64,000 nt of DNA from Pristionchus mayeri. Lineage: Eukaryota; Nematoda; Chromadorea; Rhabditida; Neodiplogasteridae. Every line of letters starts with the position of its first letter. Position 1 is the first letter of the stretch. Shown piece after piece: positions 33,660-45,100 of this stretch. The position numbers and the translations under genes are program-made. A model generated the notes under the pieces. That model was not told the DNA's origin. It ran no database searches and saw only the letters and a program-made list of their open reading frames with translations. The stretch is from the NCBI GenBank assembly GCA_036245805.1, contig BTRK01000002.1:43196661-43260660 (forward strand), given 5' to 3'.

Positions 33660-36600
33660 ATGTTACGTAAATTTCCTTCTAGTTCGATGTCCAATTTTCT
33701 ATGCGTTGTTTGCCTTCAAACTGCGACTGATGTGCGGAGTGTGCCGAAGAAGGATAACAAAAGGAGGGAATGGTTCATCCGACTGAACTTGATCGACGAG
33801 GAGCTGGACGACCTGGAGAAGCGAGTGCAGGAAAAGTTCAAGGCGAAGAAGAAAGTATGGATATGCTACCGTCACTTCGATAACAAAGAAGCTGCGCTTC
33901 CGATTGATGTGAGTATCTACTGATCAATTTTGGTTTACCGATTTGTATTATATTGCCTTGTCACATGCATGGAATGTACTGGAATAGTTGCATTGTACGT
34001 CTTTACTGTTTTAGCGGCGAGAAAAAACGGATACACCGAGACTCCAAAGGGAAGACAGACCACAGGTACCGGGCATTCTAAGTTTTATACGACGGGCAAT
34101 CGTATATCTAGTACCTGGAAATTCGCACACAAAACGAGCCCTGGGGAGGCAATTCGGCCAAAGAACATGTCCTGAGGAGGCAAAATAAGCACACGATACA
34201 CAACAACCATTATAGAATGGAGGAGGAACAACCGTGCGAAGATTCAGTAGGCAGCGTCGGGGACGATATCTACGACTTTCAGTTGGATGCACCGTCGTCA
34301 CAGGGAACAGATTACCTGGTAAGAAAATTACTCAGCCGAATTGGCATACTCCACAATTATAAATGTTGAAAAGTATTTTATTCATTGCAAACACTGTCAT
34401 ACACATAACGGAAATGAAGATGTTTGAAATGATCCTTAAAGTTACCGGACAAGGACGAAACCCTGATCTCGTCGCGTGTACGAGAGAGTATGCAAAGTGA
34501 GAGAGCGCGGGATTACGCTGATCACTTTCGGTTTTCCCTTGAGGCTATTATTGATTTTTAGCATTTTTTGTATGCTCATTCTCATCTAATTCAGTCATCG
34601 GCTATTCGACGGAGGACAAAAAATAGGGGGTCAATTTTGTCCTCGTCCGGTAACTTTAAATCGACAGCAGTAACAACAGTCATGATATAAATGAGTGATG
34701 TAAAAATGAAAGACATCTAGGTTTTTTATCACAATAGAAAACTAAATTCAGTTCGCCTCATCCCAAGGCACGTGTTCGCAAGAAACAGACAACGGCGTGC
34801 TAACGGATTCCCCGACAACAATCACAAATTCACAAATTCTTGATCACAAATTCTTCCTCGTCTCCAAGGAATCCCTAATGTCGCTCTTCTCCCGTTGCCG
34901 CGACTGCGGCACAGCCCAGATCGAAGCCGGGACCTTCCACTCGTGGACCGTAGGCTCGGCCCTCAACCTGCAATGGGTTTGCCTTGTTTGCGATCGGATT
35001 GTGAGGTGGAGCTCTCAAGAGAAGATAGAGGGATACTATGAGGGAAACCTCAAATTCACTACATCTGTTCACATTACTGGAACGCCCGTGCCTGTTAGTT
35101 CGATATCTATAGAAGACCAGATCAGCCTAGATTAGAACGAAACATATTGTTCTCGGAAATTTAATTCAGAAAGTCCTAGCGATGGGAAAGGAACTCGGAC
35201 TGGCCCTCCCCTCCTACAGCACAATGAGGAACCATGTTGCTGATGTGATCATCCCAGCTGTGGATGTAGTGTATGAGACGCACAAGAAGCAGGCAGAGGC
35301 GACGGTTAGAGGAGCCAGCGGGGTTAGATATTTCATACTTATTTACATCTTTGACTCACTTGAAAACCTTTCCGTGCATCCGACCTCGACCGCATACCCC
35401 GGCCTCCCCTGAAATATGTCCATGAGGGGATACGGTAGTTTCTTATGACCCCTCCCATCCCCTCATAACCTCTGACTGCTCCTGGGCCTGCTTCAATCCA
35501 TGCGGGGGACGTAGGCCTCTCATCGCAGCTGAAATAGTGTGATGTGAAAACAGAGAAGATCAAAATATCGAACGTTAAAATCCCGCAACTGTGTATACAG
35601 AAGTCACAATGATGTTTCACAAACTTCCTTCTCAATATTAGTCGAATTATCAAAGCACCAATAAAAGCTACTAGAACAATTTTTGATTTCATCGGTCCTA
35701 ATCTTCTAATGCATAGCCGTGGAATAATATAGATATCGGAAGGAAGTTTGAACATTTCAGAAACACGGGATCGACGTGGCGGTCGACGGGAGATATGGTA
35801 CTCGAGGCTTCACTTCAACCAACAACACCAACACCGTGATCGATCTTGGGACGAACTTAGTTTTAGAGGCAGTGAACATGCACAAGAACATGCGAGGGAT
35901 AGGTAGTGTTAGTTGTAATTAGTTAGTATCGGGTTTTCTATTACTAGTGGAAACGTTTCCAGACGGCGTGAGTACCCGGATGGAGAAAGAAGGCATAAAG
36001 AGAGGACTCACGACATTAATTAAGAAGATGTTCACGGTCAGATATCGCAATTCGGGAACAACGAAACACCGATATTTAAATGTCGCTAATGCTAGTTAAT
36101 GGTAGATAAGGAGTGTAACTTCGGACAACGACGCCAAGATAGGCAAAATGATGAGAAGCGAGCCCCTCTTCTCCCGAATTCGGCACTGTCTCGACTTTTG
36201 GCACTTGATCAAAGGAATCAACAGTGATCTACGAGAGGTTATTAGTATAGTTAGTACGATTAGCTTCAATTAGGTTCACAGTAATAAAGTAAATGGAAAC
36301 AATCGAAGTCAACATACACAAGTGAATTCAGCTAAGCAAGAAGAAGAAGTGTGCTCTGATAAAGTACTGGTGGAAGCACATTGTCAATCACTGTTATCAC
36401 GTGCACTACCAGTACCGAAGGAACAGGTCAAAAGGGCTCGAGCGATGGAAGAGTCTGTTGGCTCATGTATGTGGACGGCATAAGCATCTAGAGAAAGTTA
36501 GTGCAAAAACAAAATAACAATAATATTATTTGTTATATCATGCATGCACGATACTAGAAGTTAATCATACTCAGGTGCCGTTCTTGTCGGGGATCAGTGG

Positions 36601-37739
36601 ATGCGTGCACAAGGAACTGCCAGAGGCTCCATCTCACAACATTGATCGGAAGAGCGAGGAGTTCCGCCAGCTCAAGAAAGTCATCCTCAAGCCCACCTTC
36701 CTCGCCGGATTTGTTCGAGCTTCCCCGAAGAAGAATACCTCTCCCTGCGAGTCTTTCAACTCGCTGGTCAACTTGTACATCCCGAAAGACATCGCATGGT
36801 ATGCAAAAAATTTGACTATTGACCCCCCCCCCTCCCCCTACACTTCATAACAACTTGAATCGCCATCGGCCTGTTTTATTAAGTTGCCCCGCCTTCTACC
36901 ACGAGAAGATCAAGCTCGTCGTCCTACATCATAACACGATTGCGATGGCGGATCTGACCGCCTTGAGGGAGGAGAAGTCTTCGTATGTGACAAGGGTGAA
37001 AGGACGACAGACTGTGTGTGTGAAGAGGAAGATGTCAGCGGTGGATCACTACTGGAGGAGAGAAGTTAGTACCATGGACAACAGTTCCCTTCCCAAAGCA
37101 TCAAAGTAAAATTAGTGTGTTCAGGTATGGAAGGAGGTACAAGAAGTGGCACGCCAAAGGAAGCTGCACGCTTACCTCAAGAAGATCGGCGCCCCGGATT
37201 CGATCGCCTACGTCAAAGCCCTCTATGGGAAGGAGAACGATCAGCAGGAGGGGGATATGGTAGAAGATGGAGCAGAGAGTGATGTGTCCGTCGAATTGGG
37301 AGGAGGATACGGAGAAGAAGTCGACTCGGACTCGAACCCCATCATGGACCCGATCGTGTTCAGCGATGATCACGATTCGGAGTCGGATCATGAGAGGGGA
37401 GAGGGGAGGGAGGAGGTACTGTCTTCTGGTTCCGAGTGGAACGAAGGAGAGGAGGAGGAGTCGAAGACTCCAGCTGGTCGTGGAAGGGGGCGAAGTGAGC
37501 AAGGGAAGGCGAGAGGAGGCACCAGAGGGAAGGGAAGAGCAGCCAAGGTGGCAGAGGAAGGCGAGACATCTGAGGAAGAGGGAGAGGGCGAAGCAGGAGA
37601 GGTGAAGCAGCCAGAGAAGCCGAAGAGAGTGAGGAAGACGAAGAGAGGAAGAGGGGAGGAAGCGGATGGAGAAGAGGAAGGTTACGAGGGGGATGGGAAT
37701 GAGCCAGTGAAGAGAGTCAGAGGGAAGAAGTCAGATTAG
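33660..37739 (+). CDS. THAP-domain DDE transposase-like gene (Kolobok-type probable)
   Basis: Exon 33660-33908: a THAP-like C2CH finger (CVVC ... EWFIRL ... WICYRHF). Exon at 34017; exon about 34190-34320 (acidic linker); 34746-35092 (FFLVSKESLMSLFSRCRDCG, CLVCDRIVRWSSQ); 35170-35325 (ALPSYSTMRNHVADVIIPAV). Exon 35759-35904: VAVDGRYGTRGFTSTNNTNT, the first catalytic Asp block. From about 35966: MEKEGIKRGLTTLIKKMFTV. From about 36120: SDNDAKIGKMM and HCLDFWHLIKGI. From 36332: LIKYWWKHIVNHCYHVHYQY. 36575-36799: SPCESFNSLVNLYIPKDIAW, with the catalytic Glu. From about 36886: YHEKIKLVVLHHNTIAMADL. The exon from 37126 to TAG 37737-37739 adds about 200 residues, first acidic, then basic with AT-hook-like GRGRGR and KTKRGRG. 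The blocks match the animal THAP transposase group I know with S-G-D-G-R-C-D-S-P-G. Terminal inverted repeats were not found, so it may be a domesticated host gene. Exon limits are approximate. Confidence 0.75.
34440..34655. mobile_element. TTAA-bounded MITE 2, inside the transposase gene
   Basis: The element starts AGTTACCGGACAAGGACGAA and ends in the mirror of AGTTACCGGACGAGGACAAA. It is flanked by TTAA at 34436-34439 and 34656-34659. It is 216 bp, non-coding, with a GAGAGAGTATGCAAAGTGAG interior. It sits in an intron of the THAP transposase-like gene. The TIR differs from that of MITE 1. Confidence 0.85.
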
Positions 37740-38223
37740 TTACGAACATGCAGGGACTGAGAAATTGTTAGGGGCACATGCATATTTCCGACTGTTTGCA
37801 TTATTACTCACCTATGTTAACCTCCATTTCATGATGATTAATAAATTACTTTTGAAACTACCCTTGTCTCCCAGCTCCCACTCACCCCTGCCTCCTTCAG
37901 TCGATGGGCGTAGATGGCTCCCTCATCTCGCAGCACGCCGAACTCGCACGTGGCGACAAGATCGCGCGGCAGGTCGGGCAGATCGGGCTGCATCATCGGA
38001 GCGAAGTCCGGATTCGTCAGGAACGGCGTGACTTACTCCTACAAAACCAGTTTGTAATAGATTGTCGTAGCCAAGGCTACCGTAGAACATGGGAACCATT
38101 GATTCTAGCAGCAAAACCCTGCCGGTTTTGGATAATACTACGCCAGTTTTTTGTGCACCAACCTAATAAATGCAACAACCTAATAAATCGATAACTAACC
38201 CTTACCATAGTTGTGCACGATAC

Positions 38224-38262
38224 GATGGGGGGTGCCCATCCGGACGGGCACCTCCCATCGAC
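38224..38262. repeat. short GC-rich hairpin
   Basis: CGATGGGGGGTGCCCATCC is followed by GGACGGGCACCTCCCATCG, a near-perfect 19-bp-arm palindrome with no loop. It overlaps the edge of the larger foldback. Confidence 0.7.
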
Positions 38263-38838
38263 GTATTGGGGTCATGGTAAAAAATCGATCGGTAGGTCAA
38301 GACTAAGTACCATAACCAATCGATAGTAAAGTACACCCTGATATTGTATATGGATACCGTAACCCGCGAATATCGCAAACTAACTTTATTTTTAAAAATG
38401 TCCTGTCACCGTGCCCAATCGATTGTACAGTACCCAAGTCACTATCGTAACCCAGTTCCTTGGGTCAGATCCAGTTACTTGGGTGAAACATTTTCATAAA
38501 ATTGTCAAACATTTTTTTCTAAAACTCCTAAATCGATTATAAAATGATTCACAGTAACGAGAGATACGGTAGGATAATTAAAAATAATTTTACTCTCGTT
38601 TTTAAATTTTTAGAAAAAATGTTTGACCCAAGGAACTGGATCTGACCCATGGAACTGGGTTACGGTAGTGACTTGGGTACTGTACAATCGATTGGGCATG
38701 ATGCCAGGACTTTTTAAAAATAAATTTAGTTTGCGATATTCGCGGGTTACGGTATCATGTGCTGTACAATCGATTGTTTATGGTACTTAGTCTTGACCTA
38801 CTGATCGATTTTTGACCATGACCCCGTACATCGAGGGG
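38256..38838. mobile_element. 583-bp foldback palindrome
   Basis: The left arm starts GGGGTCATGGTAAAAAATCG and runs through GGTCAAGACTAAGTACCATA, CGCGAATATCGCAAACTAA and CAATCGATTGTACAGTACCC. The right arm mirrors all of these to CCATGACCCC near 38820. Arms are about 280 bp with scattered differences; the centre is near 38555-38600. No ORF and no clear TSD. It occupies the interval where the esterase nucleophile exon should be. Fragments with the same motif set (ACCCAAGGAACT, GGTTACTGTAG) recur at 40075-40180. Confidence 0.85.
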
Positions 38839-39521
38839 GGGGCAATCCCTGCACACCGATGATCCGTACCGTTTCGGGCGCAAGTCTGTAGTCGATCGAG
38901 ACGAAGAGGCGTGTGCTCATCATTTTGGCCATCGTGCGCGTCACAGACTCATACCTGAGATAGGGAGATAATCAATAATTGCCAATGAATCGATAAATGA
39001 TATTACTAATCGATAATTAATGCAAAACACTCACATCTCCGTATTGCCCAAAACGAATCCACCACCGTGGATGAAGATGATGGCGCCGTCAGACTCGGTA
39101 GTCGCATTATTGCGAGGGTGATACACACGCACCTGCATTACAGTACCATATCTGCTACAGTACTCCACTACCGTACCTTGACGCCGTCCCAGTGGGTCGT
39201 CTCCATGAGCAGATTCGGATCCCAGTCGAACATCGGCCCGATCAGTCGACTCAACGCGGTCGGCGTCCAGCGCGTCCAGTATATCATGCAGTAGGCGTTC
39301 GAACACAGGCGCGACTGCAATCGAGAAGACTGTTTAGTATGGTAGGTCGATGGGCATGAAGAAGAGTTCCCCGTGTTACAACCATACCTGCCCACACCGC
39401 CGGTAAACCCAGGAGCCTATATACGTCGATTGTTTTAACTATCAAAACGTTGATAGTTAAAAGTGTAACCTAGCGAACTAAAGTTGACCCACCGTACTGT
39501 GGTACGGCAAATATGTTTCAC

Positions 39522-39592
39522 ACTGGTTGGACTCGAACCCACTACCTTCGGTTTCCAAGCCAAACTTGTTAGCCACTCGGTCATGATTTAAT
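39522..39592 (-). other. tRNA-Ser-like block (SINE head or pseudogene)
   Basis: The minus strand reads GACCGAGTGGCTAACAAG, an anticodon loop TTGGAAA (GGA, Ser-like), and GTGGGTTCGAGTCCAACCAG. The acceptor stem does not pair and there is no variable arm, so it is tRNA-derived rather than a working gene. Confidence 0.5.
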
Positions 39593-39635
39593 AACGAAAA
39601 AAATAAAAATAAAATTTCCTCAGAGTTATTCAATA

Positions 39636-39929
39636 AAAAGGTAAAGGTAAAGGTAAAGGTAGTTCCGTCTTCAGCGTATTTTTCAACGCGCGGAACGTGC
39701 GCAGGTGTCTTTTGATCGGTGTGTACGCATCCATAGCATATAGCGGCATAGGTTGTCACTCAGTTGCCAGCCGGCGACGCCGCCCCTTTACTCCTGGTTT
39801 TAGTACCAGTACCAATTGGACCAGGCTTGGTCGGCCTGATGGGGTGGTCTTGTTCCGGACGGGATTCGAACCCGGGACCCTGCGTCGCTCAGCCAGACAC
39901 ACTACCGGCTGAGCTATGCCCCCAGCTAT
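39636..39929 (-). mobile_element. complete tRNA-derived SINE with 11-bp TSD
   Basis: On the minus strand it begins with a tRNA-like head (GGGGGCATAGCTCAGCCGGT ... CCCGGGTTCGAATCCCG; A- and B-boxes at the right spacing). It continues with a ~200-bp unrelated body and ends in four copies of TTTACC. It is flanked by an exact 11-bp direct repeat GTTATTCAATA at 39625-39635 and 39930-39940. That is the signature of LINE-mediated retroposition. It sits in the intron of the esterase pseudogene between exons 40349 and 39314. Confidence 0.85.
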
Positions 39930-40932
39930 GTTATTCAATATTGAGGAACGAACTGAATTTTATGGTATCTTTTAGAAAAAAAAGTCAGTTCGTGATTGGC
40001 CAATGGGCATACGGTAGTGAGGGTTACGGTAGGTTACTGTAGAACATCAATAGTGATTGATGATTTTTTGTAAAAAAGTTTGACCCAAGGAACTCAAGTT
40101 GCTCCACGGAATCCGGGCTACGGTAATCAAGTTACTGTAATTTGGGTTACTGTAGTCCCATAGTGTAAGTTGGTACGGTAGTTGGACTTGATTACATCAT
40201 GATCTACCACAACATTATCGACCATGAACGCCGATTTTTTTTGACTACCAGATTGAGCAAAATTACAACGTATAGGGAGTTGTCGATTTTTTTTTGACTA
40301 CCAAAACGTCGTCAGTGCTGGACAGGTATGGTCACAACCCAAACTCACCGGATAGTAGTAGGAGATTCGAAGCACGGGCTCGATGATGTGCATCGCCACC
40401 TTGTCGATCGTAGACTTGGCCATCTGAAGTGATACTATTCAGCCTATGTAATCACCCCTTTGTGAACATCGTGCAGATCTCCAACTACAAGCACTTTGCA
40501 ATGATCCTCATCTACATCTACCGTACCTTCTCGGGAGGGGTCGGTAGAGAGCTGCCGCCATCAGCAGCACCAGCACGCCCACGATCGTGCCTCCGGCGAC
40601 AAGATGAGATCCCTTCTTCTGCTTATCGCCAGCCATCTGAATCGACATTACAGTAAGGTGAGAGGGTGAGAGGGCGATTAGGAAAGTAATACAGAGACGC
40701 GCGCCGATGGAAGGGAAGCATTATGAGTACGTGCTCCCGCGAAAGGCGGGAGAGGGACGAACGGGGAAATAGTGGTGACGGGGGAGGGGTAGATCAATGC
40801 CCTCTCCTCCTCCCTTCACCTCTTCCCTCGTCAACTATCGATTGACTCAGGTCCCCTATGTGGCTGGCTAATCAAAAACCGAAGTATTCCGGGTACCCGA
40901 TGTTATATGTAAATGTTAGATGGGGAACGTAC

Positions 40933-41064
40933 CGGGTCTCGACCTTGACGAAGAAGTTGTCCTTCATGTAGTCGGGGTTCGTCAGCACCGTCCGGCAGTA
41001 CGGGTAGGCGTTCCAGGCCTCCTCGTGGATCGCCAGCGAGCCCTTGGGCGCGATATTGCGGGGC
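40933..41064 (-). pseudogene. orphan exon of a phosphatidylinositol transfer protein
   Basis: After a GTTTTAG acceptor at 41065 the minus strand reads [20 protein letters not shown] then [20 protein letters not shown], ending at a GTACGT donor. The block is close to the class I PITP segment A-P-K-G-S ... N-A-Y-P-Y-C-R-T-V. PITPs carry PtdIns/PtdCho between membranes. No other PITP exon was found on either side: upstream is the F-box/oac-free interval 41.1-42.2 kb, downstream is the esterase start at 40636. The exon is in good condition, so it may be a recent fragment, a trapped exon, or part of a gene broken by assembly. Confidence 0.75.
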
Positions 41065-42184
41065 CTAAAACAATTGAAACTTATTAATTTACCGATTAAA
41101 TTTTAATAATCAATAATAATCAATAATCTAGACAGGCGACGGATAGGGAGCATGGCTCCCTATCCGCCGCCTGTCTAGGCCTTGCTCGCGTCGGCCGCCA
41201 GAATGCGGTTCAATAACATAAAAAAACGCATCACAGGTTCATTTGAGTGCATAAACAGAAAGCGGAACTAATCTACTTCATGTTTTACGACCATTAAACG
41301 CAATAAATGAATGAAAACAACAGAAAACGTCGAAGAAACCGCAGAAGATACGACGCCGCCGCCGTGATTGACTCTTGCCGCTAGGTCGCAAACAACTAGA
41401 TTTCTACCGTAATTTTATACCCATCGGCTGCAGAAGAATGTTTTTAAATTCGCCATTTTTAAAGTCAATTTTAACAAAAATAGTATTTTTATTATTTTTT
41501 TGTGTTTAATAAGTTGTTTTGAGTCGATTATCACAGTCGATATTCAAAATTACAGAACGTTTTAAAAATTAAACTTTGGGACTACAAGATTCCTTTAATG
41601 GTGCCTTTCATACACGCACACGCCATGTGGGCAATCGGGTGAGGAGAAAGGCTTGACCACTTGCCTCCTTGATGTATTATGCTCGAGTGCATGCACGTTT
41701 TGTGTGGTAGTGATTACACCTAAAAAATAAGTATGTCGATTTGATCTTCTCTTTTCCAAATTTTTAGCTTCTGCTCTAGATTCCGTAGAAATCGTCTTGT
41801 AAAAATCAATTTCCCCTATTCTCTCCCACATTTTGTGCAGAATCGGAATCGATTCGACACAGTGGCGTAGACAGAATGTGCATCGAAGTGTTCAATTCCT
41901 CAATTCGCAAAAATATGGCGCCTCATATTTGCTTAGCTTGCTCGGAGTCTCTCGAAGCTTTCCTCACCGTAAATCGCTTCGTTTTTCCATCGTTTCCACA
42001 GTTTATCGAAATTTATATTGATATAAGTTCCAAATTTCAGATACATGACTCAAAATCGGTGATGTATTAGTGCCACTGAAAAGGTACGTTTTTAAGAGCT
42101 AACGTTCTTGATAACGCTAATTGGTTTGAAATTATTTCAGTTTCGGTTAATTTCCGTCCTACGTTTTTCGTTAGGAATTGAACA
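41065..42184. other. intergenic, no firm gene
   Basis: Holds the hairpin at 41131-41180. A 64-codon plus-strand ORF at 41876-42070 (APHICLACSESLEAFLTVNR) may be an exon, but no family or partner exon was recognised. Confidence 0.4.
41131..41181. repeat. 51-bp near-perfect hairpin
   Basis: CTAGACAGGCGACGGATAGG with GAGCATGGCTC at the tip and CCTATCCGCCGCCTGTCTAG on the other side; one mismatch. It is GC-rich against an AT-rich background. Confidence 0.8.
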
Positions 42185-45100
42185 ATGAGCGCCAAGCGAT
42201 TGGACATCCAAGTGAGCTTGTTTGAGCATATGTTTCAATAGGCGTTTCTGGATGTGTGGGTCGATTCTTTCGACTAACTACATGCAGCTTATAGTTTTAA
42301 AGTATGCAGAAGTCAACGAAAAATGTAAAAATCTGGGCACTCCTCGGCTTACTGGTCGTCACGTCTTCCTTATCTTATCATTTTCCATCCTTATCGTATA
42401 TTGAGGCCGCGAATCACAAAGGGTTAACTAGAGGTTGTCAGTAATCCAAGATGTGCTAAAATTTGTATAAAAACGAAACAACTGACGCTATGACATTTTT
42501 TTATTCAGGGAGTTCGAGCGTGGGCTGTGATTGCTGTTGTCATCTTCCACTTCTTCCCTTCACTTTTGCCCTGGGGCTATCTGGGCGTGGATGTGTGAGT
42601 ATAATTCGAATTTCAATTCGACATCTTCATTCTACACAGACTCGAGACTAGATTAGCGATAGGAAATATCATTATGTCGAACTATATAAATGAACAAAAT
42701 CAGATTTTCAAAGTGAAAACTTCATAATTTGCAGATTTTTCGTTCTCTCCGGCTTTCTCATCTCCCTCGTGCTTGAGAGTATGCTTGTCAAAATATTTAA
42801 ACAATGAATTCGTCAACATTAAGGAAAAACGTGCTGTGCCGCGACATATCTTGATTTTTACTTCAAACGCTTCAAAAGGATATTTCCACTAGCGCTTATG
42901 GTAAGAATCGGCGGATTAATCCAAAGAGAAGAAGACTTTAGATCACTCTGATCAATGCATATGTCATATCTCGGAATGAAGAGGCGAAACTGGTGAAGCG
43001 TGGATTGAGGTGAGATATGTTTCTTGAAAATTAGAAGATGAAGAAATCTGCTATACTAGAGTAAAAAAATAGTCCGGTGAAATGGGCGAGATATTATCAT
43101 TGTGACCATTTTTCCTAACGCAAAAACGTATGCCAGAGATTTACTGATACTGAAACGATTACGTATGCAAAAAAAAAGATTTTTTTGTAAATATTATGGT
43201 CAGGTCCGCACTCTACGCTCTCTTTTTCGCTACGAATTACAACGTAAGAGACGAGGGAGAGGATTACTTTGAGGCGGTAAGATTATAAATTGTTAGTGAA
43301 CATCGAAAAACGAAACCACACACTCTTCATTGCTCTATCGAGTGGGTGTTGAATACACAAATGTTCGTAATTCTTCTGAACATTGTAATATGTTACCCCT
43401 AGGGGCACCATAAAATCATCACTTTATTTTTCGCTGTACGGCCTATGGTCAGTTCTCTCAGATAGTCACTCATATACATCCTCACGAGATAGTGCGAACC
43501 TTGTCATGTCTAACAATCACGCAATTGCAGTTAGAGCAAGCCAATGACTACTTCACTCACTACTGGTCGCTCTCCGTCGAAATTCAGTTCTACGTCCTGG
43601 CGCCATTGTTACTACACATTCTGAGGGTATATTTCGAAGAATCATTTCGTGTTCGTCTTAAATTTGCCATTTAGCCGCCTCCCACTCACCCAACTCGGTT
43701 ACTGGTCTACATGTGCTTGGTCGCAATTTGTTCCCTTCTGCTGTCTCTTATTCTACCACCTCAGGACTCATTCTCTTCGACGTTGAGCAGGTACAGAAAA
43801 TTCGACAAAATTTAACTGTTATCATTTCATTCTCGTAATTCGTTTCATCTGTTTTAAAATTCATTTTGCAATATCTTGCAGTAATTTTCAGGTTGTGGCA
43901 GTTCATCGCTGGCTCGATGGCCTTCAATCTTGGAAACGTACGTCACTTTTTGAAAAAAAAATAAATCAATTAAGCTTTAGATGTCCTTGGAGCACCAACC
44001 ACTTCCGCAAGATCCCGAACAAGCCAACAAACTTGACTCATCAGCACCACTGACGGCACTGAAGCACTTGCCTTCACGCAAGTTACTCTATGGTGAGTAT
44101 CAACCGAAATTTTGTTTACGGGTTATGCATATTTTGTGGATAGGTTAGAAGTTTATTTTATAATGATAAGAAGAATGTATTGAAATGGAGACCAATCCAC
44201 ATTGGCATATGCCATGAATATCCAATCGTTTCAGTGATTCCCCTGATTACAATTGGAATAGGATCGGTCATCATTCTCACGTTGAGAGATGCGGTCAGTC
44301 TCATTCATTAAATATTTTCGAAAAAAATATAAATTAAGAGCTCCTTGACACGTCTTATTGTGACTGCTACTGCAGCAATACTGCTAGTCGCACAGTTGAC
44401 TACACCTTTGCTGTGCCATCCGTTCATACAACTACTGGGTAAAACCTGAACATATTACCAGTAGGGAAATTAATAATTCTAATTGCAAAAATATCAGTAG
44501 TGTGCTCTCTCGGAAACATTACGCGAAATTTCTTATCAAAATATGGGATGAAAACTGTGGTGGATGTATCAAAAGTGGTACAACGCAATAGTTCACATTC
44601 AACCCAATGCCCAAAATACATGTTGAGGTGATGCTTCCTACGCACTCTACCTTCTCCACTGGCCGGTTGTATGCGTCTTGAAAGACCGCGAGGTGGACGA
44701 TACGTCATGTGAGTGGGCAATATTCCTAAAATTCCTTACCTTCGCCCAAAATTCTACAAAATCTGAGATTTTTTTCCACAAAATCAGAGTTTTCGAAATA
44801 TAAAACATTGCAGACCTAATTACTGCAATGGCTGCGTGCATCTGCCTCTCTATCATTGCCCATCTGACCTACGAGAAATGGTATGAATCGAAATTAAATG
44901 AATATAGCACGTGTATCAGGAGTCACTGGAGCTAAATTGAACCCCTCGGGAACAATTTGCAAAAAGTTTTCCGTATCTAGTCCTAATTATGGTGGATGAA
45001 TATCCTAGAGATGATATATTGAAATTTAAAGGTCATTGGTCCCAGAGCCGGCTTTTAGGAATTTGCTGGTTTTCATTTCGGCTATAATGTATTTCAGCTC

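Larger units (their letters stand above)
37886..40636 (-). pseudogene. AADAC/hormone-sensitive-lipase-like esterase, catalytic triad lost
   Basis: The start ATG at 40636 gives MAGDKQKKGSHLVAGGTIVG with one N-terminal membrane anchor and YRPLPEK, the arylacetamide-deacetylase layout. Exons: 40636-40527; 40423-40349; 39314-39177 (WDPNLLMETTHWDGVK); 39132-39035 (AIIFIHGGGFVLGNTEM, oxyanion hole); 38954-38870 (FVSIDYRLAPET); about 38030-37886 (DLVATCEFGVLRDEGAIYAH). The family needs a G-D-S-A-G nucleophile between Y-R-L-A-P-E and the last block, and no such exon exists in 38031-38869. That gap is mostly a 583-bp palindrome. The catalytic acid in D-V-L-R-D is Gly here (FGVLRD). The terminal His exon is not visible before the convergent transposase gene ends at 37739. 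Earlier exons keep frame and good donors, so the loss is recent or the assembly is wrong here. Confidence 0.8.

Noticed and set aside
37101..37502. A 133-codon minus-strand open frame
   Set aside because: It is antisense to the acidic/basic tail of the THAP gene; low-complexity GAG/GAA codons leave the reverse strand open.
39852..39925. A functional tRNA gene
   Set aside because: A- and B-boxes are good but the acceptor halves do not pair. It is followed by a SINE body and (TTTACC)4 tail with an 11-bp TSD, so it is a SINE head.
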